Shown: one piece after another, positions 50,001 through 63,105 of the stretch
How positions within the stretch are numbered: position 1 is the first letter of the stretch
Layout: the number at the start of each line of letters is the position of its first letter
NCBI GenBank assembly: GCA_948099385.1
Contig: CANUEZ040000205.1
Location: forward strand, 1,488,001 to 1,552,000
Direction: 5' to 3'
DNA from: Fasciola hepatica
Lineage: Eukaryota > Platyhelminthes > Trematoda > Plagiorchiida > Fasciolidae
DNA length: 64,000 nt
The notes under the pieces: model-generated
Told to the model about the DNA's origin: nothing
Databases searched by the model: none
What the model saw: only the letters and a program-made list of their open reading frames with translations
Position numbers and translations under genes: made by a program

Positions 50001-53000
50001 AACCAAGGCATTCGCTCATGAACAATCCACACAAATTGCTGATACAATGCAATTGAGCAGTAGCAGAGTAGATTTGTATAATATGATTCTCTATACAGCT
50101 TGAACACTGAAGTGACCATTGAAAATTATGGAAGCACTGTACAGCTGTTTGAACCCCTAGGGAATCATGAGCATTGCAAATGGACCGAGTCCACACGGGG
50201 ACACGTACAAGGGTTGGGGTGAACGATTGTCATTGGAACACACGAAACACGAGGCTATCGAATATGGCTCTGAACGCTTTGTTCAACTTATACTCTACAT
50301 GATATAGCACACTCCCCAAACTGGCTTCGGCTTTCAAATTGGCTTTTTACGGTGAGAAACAAATTCTCGCACACCGATCCAATCATATGTTCCATCAATT
50401 CTCCATTTATGGGCCTAAGTAAAACCAAGGCATTCCCTTATGAACAATCCACACAAATTGCTGATACAATGCATTTGAGCAGTAGCAGAGTAGATTTGTG
50501 TAATATGATTCTCCATGCAGCTTGAACACTGAACTGACCATTGAAAATTATGGAAGCACTGTACAGCTGTTTGATCCGCTAAGGGAATCATGAGCATTGC
50601 AAATGGACCGAGTCCACACGGGTACACTTACAAGGGTTGAGGTGAACGATTGTCAATAGAACACCCGAACCACAAGGCTATCCGATATGGCTCTGAACGC
50701 TTTGTTCAACATATACACTACATGATATAGCACACTCCCCAAACTGGCTTCGGCTTTCAAATTGGCTTTTTACGGTGAGAAACAAATTCTCGCACACCGA
50801 TCCAATTCCATATTCCATCTCTCCTCCGTTTATGGGTCTAAGTAGAACCAAGGCATTCCTTTATGTACAAAACGCACAAATTGCTGATACAATGCAATTG
50901 AGCAGTAGCAGAGTAGATTTGTATAATATGATTCTCCATGCAGCTTGAACACTGAAGTGACCATTGAAAATTATAGAAGCACTGTACAGCTGTTCGATCC
51001 CCTAAGGGAATCATGAGCATTGCAAATGGACCGAGTCCACACGGGGACACGTACAAGGGTTGGGGTGAACGATTGTCAATAGAACACCCGAACCACAAGG
51101 CTATCCGATATGGCTCTGAACGCTTTGTTCAACATATACACTACATGATATAGCACACTCCACAAACTGGCTTCGGCTTCCAAATTGGCTTTTTACGGTG
51201 AGAAACAAATTTTCGCACACCGATCCAATCCTATGTTCCATCACTTCTCCATGTATGGGTCTAAGTAGAATCAAGGCATTCCTTTATGAACAATCCACAC
51301 AAATTGCTGAGACAATGCAATTGAGCAGTAGCAGAGTAGATTTGTATAATATGATTCTCCATGTAGCTTGAACACTGAACTGACCATTGAAAATTATGGA
51401 AGCACTGTACAGCTGTTTGATCCCCTAAGGGAATCATGAGCATTGCAAATGGACCGAGTCCACACGGGGACACGTACAAGGGTTGGGGTGAACGATTGTC
51501 AATAGAACACACGAAACACGAGGCTATCCCATATGGCTCTGAACGCTTTGTTCAACATATACACTACATGATATAGCACACTCCCCAAACTGGCTTCGGC
51601 TTCCAAATTGGCTTTTTACGGTGAGAAACAAATTCTCTCACACCGATCCAATCCTATGTTCCATCACTTCTACATTTATGGGCCTAAGTAAAACCAAGGC
51701 ATTCCCTTATGAACAATCCACACAAATTGCTGATACAATGCAATAAGAGCAGTAGCAGAGTAGATTTGTATAATATGATTCTCCATGCAGCTTGAACACT
51801 GAACTGACCATTGAAAATTATGGAAGCACTGTACAGCTGTTTGATCCCCTACGGGATTCATGAGCATTGCAAATGGACCGAGTCCACACGGGGACACGTA
51901 CAAGGGTTGGGGTGAACGATTGTCAATAGAACACCCGAACCACAAGGCTATCCCTTATGGCTCTGAACGCTTTGTTCAACATATACACTACATGATATAG
52001 CACACTCCACAAACTGGCTTCGGCTTTCAAATTGGCTTTTTACGGTGAGAAACAAATTCTCGCACACCGATCCAATCCTATGTTCCATCACTTCTCCATT
52101 TATGGGCCTAAGTAAAACCAAGGCATTCCCTTATGAACAATCCACACAAATTGCTGATACAATGCATTTGAGCAGTAGCAGAGTAGATTTGTATAATATG
52201 ATTCTCCATGAAGCTTGAACACTGAACTGACGATTGAATATTATGAAAGCACTGTACAGCTGTTTGATCCCCTAAGGGAATCATGAGCATTGCAAATGGA
52301 CCGAGTCCACACGGGGACACGTACAAGGGTTGAGGTGAACGATTGTCAATAGAACACCCGAAACACGAGGCTATCCGATATGGCTCTGAACGCTTTGTTC
52401 AACATATACACTACATGATACAGCACACTCCCCAAACTGGCTTCGGCTTCCAAATTGGCTTTTTACGGTGAGAAACGAATTCTCGCACACCGATCCTATC
52501 CTATGTTCCATCACTTTTCCGATTATGGGCCTAAGTAAAACCAAGGCATTCCCTTATGAACAATCCACACAAATTGCTGATAAATTGCAATTGAGCAGTA
52601 GCAGAGTAGATTTGTGTAATATGATTCTCCATGCAGCTTGAACACTGAACTGACGATTGAATATTCTGGAAGCACTGAACAGCTGTTTGATCCCCTAAGG
52701 GAATCATGAGCATTGCAAATGGACCGAGTCCACACGGGGACACGTACAAGGGTTGGGGTGAACGATTGTCAATAGAACACCTGAAACACGAGGCTATTCC
52801 ATATGGCTCTGAACGCTTTGTTCAACATATACACTACATGATATAGCACACTCCCCAAACTGGCTTCGGCTTTCAAATTGGCTTTTTACCGTGAGAATCA
52901 AATTCTCGCACACCGATCCAATCCTATGTTCCATCACTTCTCCATTTATGGGCCTAAGTAAAACCAAGGCATTCCCATATGAACAATCCACACAAATTGC

Positions 53001-54485
53001 TGATACAATGCAATTGAGCAGTAGCAGAGTGGATTTCTATAATATCATTCTCCATGCAGCTTGAACACTGAACTGACGATTGGATATTATGGAAGCACTG
53101 TACAGCTGTTTGATCCCCTAAGGGAATCATGAGCATTGCAAATGGACCGAGTCCACACGGGGACACGTACAAGGGTTGGGGTGAAAGATTGTCAATAGAA
53201 CACACGAAACACGAGGCTATCCGATATGGCTCTGAACGCTTTGTTCAACATATACACTACATGATATAGCACACTCCCCAAATTGGCTTCGGCTTCCAAA
53301 TTGGCTTTTTACGGTGAGAAACAAATTCTCGCACACCGATCCAATCCTATGTTCCATCACTTCTCCGATTTTGGGCGTAAGTAAAACCAAGGCGTTCCCT
53401 TTTGAACAATCCACACAAATTGCTGATACAATGCAATTGAGCAGTAGCAGAGTAGATTTGTATAATATGATTCTCCATGCAGCTTGAACACTGAACTGAC
53501 CATTGAAAATTATGGAAGCACTGTACAGCTGTTTGATCCGCTAAGGGAATCATGAGCATTGCAAATGGACCGAGTCCACACGGGGACACGTACATGGGTT
53601 GGGGTGAACGATTGTCAATAGGACACCCGAACCACAAGGCTATCCGATATGGCTCTGAACGCTTTGTTCAACATATACACTACATGATATAGCACACTCC
53701 CCAAACTGGCTTCGGCTTTCAAATTGGCTTTTTACGGTGAGAAACAAATTCTCGCACACCGATCCAATCCTATTTTCCATTATATCTCGTTTAATGGCAT
53801 TAAGCAAAACCAAGGCATTCCCTTATGAACAATCCACACAAATTGCTGATACAATGCAATTGAGCAGTAGCAGAGTAGATTTGTATAATATGATTCTCCA
53901 TGCAGCTTGAACACTAAATTGACCATTGAAAATTCTGGAAGCACTGTACAGCTGTTCGATCCCCTAAGGGAATCATGAGCATTGCAAATGGACCGAGTCC
54001 ACACGGGGACACGTACAAGGGTTGGGGTGAACGATTGTCAATAGAACACCCAAACCACAAGGCTATCCGATATGGCTCTGAACGCTTTGTTCAACATATA
54101 CACTACATGATATAGCACACTCCCCAAACTGGCTTCGGCTTTCAAATTGGCTTTTTACGGTGAGAAACAAATTCTCGCACACCGATCCAATCATATGTTC
54201 CATCAATTCTCCAATTATGGGCCTAAGTAAAACCAAGGCATTCCCTTATGAACAATCCACTCAAATTGCTGATACAATGCAATTGAGCAGTAGCAGAGTA
54301 GATTTGTATAATATGATTCTCCATGCAGCTTGAACACTGAAGTGACCATTGAAAATTATGGAAGCACTGTACAGCTGTTTGATCCCCTAAGGGAATCATG
54401 AGCATTGCAAATGGACCGAGTCCACACGGGGACACGTACAAGGGTTGGGGTGAACGATTGTCAATAGAACACCCGAACCACAAGG

Positions 54486-57023
54486 CTATCCGATATGGCT
54501 CTGAACGCTTTGTTCAACATATACACTACATGATATAGCACACTCCCCAAACTGGCTTCGGCTTTCAAATTGGCTTTTTACGGTGAGAACCAAATTCTCG
54601 CACACCGATCCAATCCTTTGTTCCATCACTTCTCCATTTATGGGCCTAAGTAAAACCAAGGCATTCCCATATGAACAATCCACACAAATTGCTGATACAA
54701 TGCAAATGAGCAGTAGCAGAGTAGATTTGTATAATATGATTCTCCATGCACGTTGAACCCTGAACTGACCATTGCAAATTATGGAAGCACTGTACAGCTG
54801 TTTGATCACCTAAGGGAATCATGAGCATTGCAAATGGACCGAGTCCACACGGGGACACGTACAAGGGTTGGGGTGAAAGATTGTCAATAGAACACCCGAA
54901 CCACAAGGCTATCCGATATGGCTCTGAACGCTGTGTTCAACATATACACTACATGATATAGCACACTCCCCAAACTGGCTTCGGCTTTCAAATTGGCTTT
55001 TTACGGTGAGAAACAAATTCTCGCACACCGATCCAATCCTACGTTCCATCACTTCTCTACGTATGGACCTAATTATAACGAACGCTTTTCCATATGAACA
55101 ATCCACACAAATTGCTGATACAATGCAATTGAGCAGTAGCAGAGTAGATTTGTATAATATGATTCTCCATGCAGCTTGAACACTGAACTGACCATTGAAA
55201 ATTATGGAAGCACTGTACAGCTGTTTGATCCGCTAAGGGAATCATGAGCATTGCAAATGGACCGAGTCCACACGGGGACACGTACAAGGGTTGGGGTGAA
55301 CGATTGTCAATAGAACACCCGAACCACAAGGCTATCCGATATGGCTCTGAGCGCTTTGTTCAACATATACACTACATGATAAAGCACACTCCCCAAACTG
55401 GCTTCGGCTTTCAAATTGGCTTTTTACGGTGAGAACCAAATTCTCGCACACCGATCCAATCCTATGTTCCATCACTTCTCCATTTATGGGCCTAAGTAAA
55501 ACCAAGGCATTCGCTCATGTACAAACCATACAAAATGCTGATACAATGCAGTTGAGCAGTAGCAGAGTAGATTTGTATAATATGATTCTCCATGCAGCTT
55601 GAACACTGAACTGACCATTGAAAATTATGGAAGCACTGTACAGCTGTTTGATCCGCTAAGGGAATCATGAGCATTGCAAATGGACCGAGTCCACACGGGG
55701 ACACGTACAAGGGTTGGGGTGAACGATTGTCAATAGAACACCCGAACCACAAGGCTATCCGATATGGCTCTGAACGCTTTGTTCAACATCTACACTACAT
55801 GATATAGCACACTCCCCAAACTGGCTTCGGCTTTCAAATTGGCTTTTCACGGTGAGAACCAAATTCTCGCACACCGATCCAATCCTTTGTTCCATCACTT
55901 CTCCATTTATGGGCCTAAGTAAAACCAAGGCATTCCCATATGAACAATCCACACAAATTGCTGATACAATGCAAATGAGCAGTAGCAGAGTAGATTTGTA
56001 TAATATGATTCTCCATGCACGTTGAACCCTGAACTGACCATTGCAAATTATGGAAGCACTGTACAGCTGTTTGATCACCTAAGGGAATCATGAGCATTGC
56101 AAATGGACCGAGTCCACACGGGGACACGTACAAGGGTTGGGGTGAAAGATTGTCAATAGAACACCCGAACCACAAGGCTATCCGATATGGCTCTGAACGC
56201 TGTGTTCAACATATACACTACATGATATAGCACACTCCCCAAACTGGCTTCGGCTTTCAAATTGGCTTTTTACGGTGAGAAACAAATTCTCGCACACCGA
56301 TCCAATCCTACGTTCCATCACTTCTCTACGTATGGACCTAATTATAACGAACGCTTTTCCATATGAACAATCCACACAAATTGCTGATACAATGCAATTG
56401 AGCAGTAGCAGAGTAGATTTGTATAATATGATTCTCCATGCAGCTTGAACACTGAACTGACCATTGAAAATTATGGAAGCACTGTACAGCTGTTTGATCC
56501 GCTAAGGGAATCATGAGCATTGCAAATGGACCGAGTCCACACGGGGACACGTACAAGGGTTGGGGTGAACGATTGTCAATAGAACACCCGAACCACAAGG
56601 CTATCCGATATGGCTCTGAGCGCTTTGTTCAACATATACACTACATGATAAAGCACACTCCCCAAACTGGCTTCGGCTTTCAAATTGGCTTTTTACGGTG
56701 AGAACCAAATTCTCGCACACCGATCCAATCCTATGTTCCATCACTTCTCCATTTATGGGCCTAAGTAAAACCAAGGCATTCGCTCATGTACAAACCATAC
56801 AAAATGCTGATACAATGCAGTTGAGCAGTAGCAGAGTAGATTTGTATAATATGATTCTCCATGCAGCTTGAACACTGAACTGACCATTGAAAATTATGGA
56901 AGCACTGTACAGCTGTTTGATCCGCTAAGGGAATCATGAGCATTGCAAATGGACCGAGTCCACACGGGGACACGTACAAGGGTTGGGGTGAACGATTGTC
57001 AATAGAACACCCGAACCACAAGG
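54486..57023. repeat. Tandem duplication of a 3-unit block (1269 bp)
   Basis: 54486-55754 and 55755-57023 are almost identical. Diagnostic variants seen in both at an offset of 1269 are ATGCACGTTGAACCCTG, TGATCACCTAAGGG, CGCTGTGTTCAAC, CTACGTATGGACCTAATTAT, TCTGAGCGCTTTG, ATGATAAAGCAC and CGCTCATGTACAAACCATAC. The unit preceding the block (near 54190) also recurs after it (near 57150, offset 2961, seven units), so the exchange history is more than one step. Confidence 0.9.
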
Positions 57024-59721
57024 CTATCCGATATGGCTCTGAACGCTTTGTTCAACATCTACACTACATGATATAGCACACTCCCCAAACTGGCTTCGGC
57101 TTTCAAATTGGCTTTTCACGGTGAGAAACAAATTCTCGCACACCGATCCAATCATATGTTCCATCAATTCTCCAATTATGGGCCTAAGTAAAACCAAGGC
57201 ATTCCCTTATGAACAATCCACTCAAATTGCTGATACAATGCAATTGAGCAGTAGCAGAGTAGATTTGTATAATATGATTCTCCATGCAGCTTGAACACTG
57301 AAGTGACCATTGAAAATTATGGAAGCACTGTACAGCTGTTTGATCCCCTAAGGGAATCATGAGCATTGCAAATGGACCGAGTCCACACGGGGACACGTAC
57401 AAGGGTTGGTGTGAACGATTGTCAATAGAACACCCGAACCACAAGGCTATCCGATATGGCTCTGAACGCTTTGTTCAACATCTACACTACATGATATAGC
57501 ACACTCCCCAAACTGGCTTCGGCTTTCAAATTGGCTTTTTACGGTGAGAGCCAAATTCTCGCACACCGATCCAATCCTATGTTCCATCACTTCTCCATTT
57601 ATGGGCCTAAGTAAAACCAAGGCATTCCCTTATGAACAATCCACACAAATTGCTGATACAATGCAATTGAGCAGTAGCAGAGTAGATTTGTATAATATGA
57701 TTCTCCATGCAGCTTGAACACTGAAGTGACCATTGAAAATTATGGAAGCAGTGTACAGCTGTTTGATCCCCTAAGGGAATCATGAGCATTGCAAATGGAC
57801 CGAGTCCACACGGGGACACGTACAAGGGTTGGGGTGAACGATTGTCAATAGAACACCAGAACCACAAGGCTATCCGATATGGCTCTGAACGCTTTGTTCA
57901 ACATATACACTACATGATATAGCACACTCCCCAAATTCGCTTCGGCTTTCAAATTGGCTTTTTAAGGTGAGAAACAAATTCTCGCACACCGATCCAATCC
58001 TACGTTCCATCACTTCTCCATTTATGGGCCTAAGTAAAACCAAGGCATTCCCTTATGAACAATCCACACAAATTGCTGATACAATGCAATTGAGCAGTAG
58101 CAGAGTAGATTTGTATAATATGATTCTCCATGCAGCTTGAACACTGAACTGACCATTGAAAATTCTGGAAGCACTGTACAGCTGTTTGATCCGCTAAGGG
58201 AATCATGAGCATTGCAAATGGACCGAGTCCACACGGGGACACTTACAAGGGTTGGGGTGAACGATTGTCAATGGAACACCCGAAACACGAGGCTATCCGA
58301 TATGGGTCTGAAGGCTTTGTTCAACATATACACTACATGATATAGCACACTCCCCAAACTGGCTTCGGCTTTCAAATTGGCTTTTTACGGTGAGAACCAA
58401 ATTCTCGCACACCGATCCAATTCCATGTTCCATCTCTCCTCCGTTTATGGGTCTAAGTAGAACCAAGGCATTCCCTTATGAACAATCCACACAAATTGCT
58501 GATACAATGCAATTGAGCAGTAGCAGAGTAGATTTGTATAATATGATTCTCCATGCAGCTTGAACACTGAACTGACCATTGAAAATTATGGAAGCACTGT
58601 ACAGCTGTTTGATCCCCTAATGGAATCATGAGCATTGCAAATGGACCGAGTCCACACGGGGACACGTACAAGGGTTGGGGTGAACGATTGTCAATAGGAC
58701 ACCCGAACCACAAGGCTATCCGATATGGGTCTGAACGCTTTGTTCAACATATACACTACATGATATAGCACACTCCCCAAACTGGCTTCGGCTTTCAAAT
58801 TGGCTTTTTAAGGTGAGAAACAAATTCTCGCACACCGATCCAATCCTATGTTCCATCACTTCTCCATTTATGGGCCTAAGTAAAACCAAGGCATTCCCTT
58901 ATGAACAATCCACACAAATTGCTGATACAATGCAATTGAGCAGTAGCAGAGTAGATTTGTATAATATGATTCTCCATGCAGCTTGAACACTGAACTGACG
59001 ATTGAAAATTATGGAAGCACTGTACAGCTGTTTGATCCCCTAAAGGAATCATGAGCATTGCAAATGGACCGAGTCCACACGGGGACACGTACAAGGGTTG
59101 GGGTGAACGATTGTCAATAGAACACCCGAACCACAAGGCTATCCCATATGGCTCTGAACGCTTTGTTCAACATATACACTACATGATATAGCACACTCCC
59201 CAAATTGGCTTCGGCTTCCAAATTGGCTTTTTAAGGTGAGAAACAAATTCTCGCACACCAATCCAATCCTATGTTCCATCACTTCTCCATTTATGGGCCT
59301 AAGTAAAACCAAGGCATTCCCTTATGAACAATCCACACAAATTGCTGATACAATGCAATTGAGCAGTAGCAGAGTAGATTTGTATAATATGATTCTCCAT
59401 GCAGCTTGAACACTGAACTGACCAATGAAATTTATGGAAGCAGAATATTGATGTTTTATACCCTAAGGGAATCATGAGCATTGCAAATGGACCGAGTCCA
59501 CACGGGGACACGTACAAGGGTTGGGGTGAACGATTGTCAATAGAACACCCGAACCACAAGGCTATCCCATATGGCTCTGAACGCTTTGTTCAACATATAC
59601 ACTACATGATATAGCACACTCCCCAAACTGGCTTCGGCTTTCAAATTGGCTTTTTACGGTGAGAAACAAATTCTCGCACACCGATCCAATCCTATGTTCC
59701 ATCACTTCTCCATGTATGGGT

Positions 59722-62700
59722 CTAAGTAGAATCAAGGCAGTCCTTTATGAACAATCCACACAAATTGCTGATACAATGCAATTGAGCAGTAGCAGAGTAG
59801 ATTTGTATAATATGATTCTCCATGCAGCTTGAACACTGAACTGACCATTGAAAATTATGGAAGCACTGTACAGCTGTTTGATCCCCTAAGAAAATCATGA
59901 GAATTGCAAATGGACCGAGTCCACACGGGGACACGTACAAGGGTTGGGGTGAACGATTGTCAATAGAACACCCGAACCACAACGCTATCCCATATGGCTC
60001 TGAACGCTTTGTTAAACATATACACTACATGATATAGCACACTCCCCAAACTGGCTTCGGCTTTCAAATTGGCTTTTTACGGTGAGAAACAAATTCTCGC
60101 ACACCGATCCAATTCTATGTTCCATCACTTCTGCATTCATTTGTATAAGTAGAACCAAGGCATTCCCTTATGAACAATCCACACAAATTGCTGATACAAT
60201 GCAATTGAGCAGTAGCAGAGTAGATTTGTATAATATGATTCTCCATGCAGCTTGAACACTGAAGTGACCATTGAAAATTATGGAAGCACTGTACAGCTGT
60301 TTGATCCGCTAAGGGAATCATGAGCATTGCAAATGGACCGAGTCCACACGGGGACACGTACAAGGGTTGGGGTGAACGAATGTCAATAGAACACCCGAAC
60401 CACAAGGCTATCCCATATGGCTCTGAACGCTTTGTTCAACATCTACACTACATGATATAGCACACTCCCCAAATTGGCTTCGGCTTTCAAATTGGCATTT
60501 TACGGTGAGAACCAAATTCTCGCACACCGATCCAATCCTATGTTCCATTACTTCTCCATTTATGGGCCTAAGTAAAACCAAGGCATTCCTTCATGAACAA
60601 TAGACATAGATTGCTCGTACAATGCAATAGAACAGTAGCAGAGTAGATTTATATAATATGATTCTCCATACAGCTTGAACACTGAACTGACCATTGAAAA
60701 TGATGGAAGTACTGTACAGCTGTTTGATCCCCTAATGGAATCATGAGCATTGCAAATGGACCGAGTCCACACGGGGACACGTACAAGGGTTGGGGTGAAC
60801 GATTGTCAATGGAACACCCGAACAACAAGGCTATCCGATATGGCTCTGAACGCTTTGTTCAACATATACACTACATGATATAGCACACTCCCCAAACTGG
60901 CTTCGGCTTTCAAATTGGCTTTTTACGGTGAGAACCAAATTCTTGCACACCGATCCAATCCTCTGTTCCATCACTTCTCCATTTATGGGCCTAAGTAAAA
61001 CCAAGGCATTCCCTTATGAACAATCCACACAAATTGCTGATACAATGCAATTGAGCAGTAGCAGATTAGTTTCGTATAATATGATTCTCCATGCAGCTTG
61101 AACACTGAACTGACCATTGAAAATTATGGAAGCAGAGTAATGATGTTTGATCCGCTAAGGGAATCATGAGCATTGCAAATGGACCGAGTCCACACGGGGA
61201 CACGTACAAGGGTTGGGGTGAACGATTGTCAATAGAACACCCAAACCACAAGGCTATCCGATATGGCTCTGAACGCTTTGTTCAACATATACACTACATG
61301 ATATAGCACACTCTCCAAACTGGCTTCGGCTTTCAAATTGGCTTTTTACGGTGAGAACCAAATTCTCGCACACCGATCCAATCATATGTTCCATCACTTC
61401 TCCATTTATGGGCCTAAGTAAAACCAAGGCATTCCTTTATGAACAATCCACACTAATTGCTGATACAATGCAATTGAGCAGTAGCAGAGTAGATTTGTAT
61501 AATATGATTCTCCATGCAGCTTGAACACTGAACTGACCATTGAAAATTAAGGAAGCACTGTACAGCTGTTTGATCCCCTAAGAAAATCATGAGAATTGCA
61601 AATGGACCGAGTCCACACGGGGACACGTACAAGGGTTGGGGTGAACGATTGTCAATAGAACACCCGAACCACAACGCTATCCCATATGGCTCTGAACGCT
61701 TTGTTAAACATATACACTACATGATATAGCACACTCCCCAAACTGGCTTCGGCTTTCAAATTGGCTTTTTACGGTGAGAACCAAATTCTCGCACACCGAT
61801 CCAATTCTATGTTCCATCACTTCTGCATTCATTTGTATAAGTAGAACCAAGGCATTCCCTTATGAACAATCCACACAAATTGCTGATACAATGCAATTGA
61901 GCAGTAGCACAGTAGATTTGTATAATATGATTCTCCATGCAGCTTGAACACTGAAGTGACCATTGAAAATTATGGAAGCACTGTACAGCTGTTTGATCCG
62001 CTAAGGGAATCATGAGCATTGCAAATGGACCGAGTCCACACGGGGACACGTACAAGGGTTGGGGTGAACGAATGTCAATAGAACACCCGAACCACAAGGC
62101 TATCCGATATGGCTCTGAACGCTTTGTTCAACATCTACACTACATGATATAGCAAACTCCCCAAATTGGCTTCGGCTTTCAAATTGGCATTTTACGGTGA
62201 GAACCAAATTCTCGCACACCGATCCAATCCTATGTTCCATTACTTCTCCATTTATGGGCCTAAGTAAAACCAAGGCATTCCTTCATGAACAATCCACATA
62301 GATTGCTCGTACAATGCAATAGAGCAGTAGCAGAGTAGATTTATATAATATGATTCTCCATGCAGCTTGAACACTGAACTGACCATTGAAAATGATGGAA
62401 GCACTGTACAGCTGTTTGATCCCCTAATGGAATCATGAGCATTGCAAATGGACCGAGTCCACACGGGGACACGTACAAGGGTTGGGGTGAACGATTGTCA
62501 ATGGAACACCCGAACAACAAGGCTATCCGATATGGCTCTGAACGCTTTGTTCAACATATACACTACATGATATAGCACACTCCCCAAACTGGCTTCGGCT
62601 TTCAAATTGGCTTTTTACGGTGAGAACCAAATTCTTGCACACCGATCCAATCCTCTGTTCCATTACTTCTCCATTTATGGGCCTAAGTAAAACCAAGGCA

Positions 62701-63105
62701 TTCCTTTATGAACAATCTATTCAAATTGCTGATACAATGCAATTGAGCAGTAGCAGATTAGTTTCGTATAATATGATTCTCCATGCAGCTTGGACACTGA
62801 ACTGACCATTGAAAATTATGGAAGCAGAGTAATGATGTTTGATCCGCTAAGGGAATCATGAGCATTGCAAATGGACCGAGTCCACACGGGGACACGTACA
62901 AGGGTTGGGGTGAACGATTGTCAATAGAACACCCGAACCACAAGGCTATCCGATATGGCTCTGAACGCTTTGTTCAACATATACACTACATGATATAGCA
63001 CACTCCCCAAACTGGCTTCGGCTTCCAAATTGGCTTTTTACGGTGAGAAACAAATTCTCGCGCACCGATCCAATCCTACGTTCCATCACTTCTCCATTTA
63101 TGGGC
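59722..63105. repeat. Tandem duplication of a 4-unit block (1692 bp)
   Basis: About 59722-61413 and 61414-63105 share, at an offset of 1692: AGAAAATCATGAGAATTGC, TTTGTTAAACATATAC, CTGCATTCATTTGTATAAG, ACATAGATTGCTCGTACAAT, AAGCAGAGTAATGATGTTTG and GATTAGTTTCGTATAAT. The last variant appears again at about 63603, so part of the block was copied a third time before the window ends. Confidence 0.9.
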
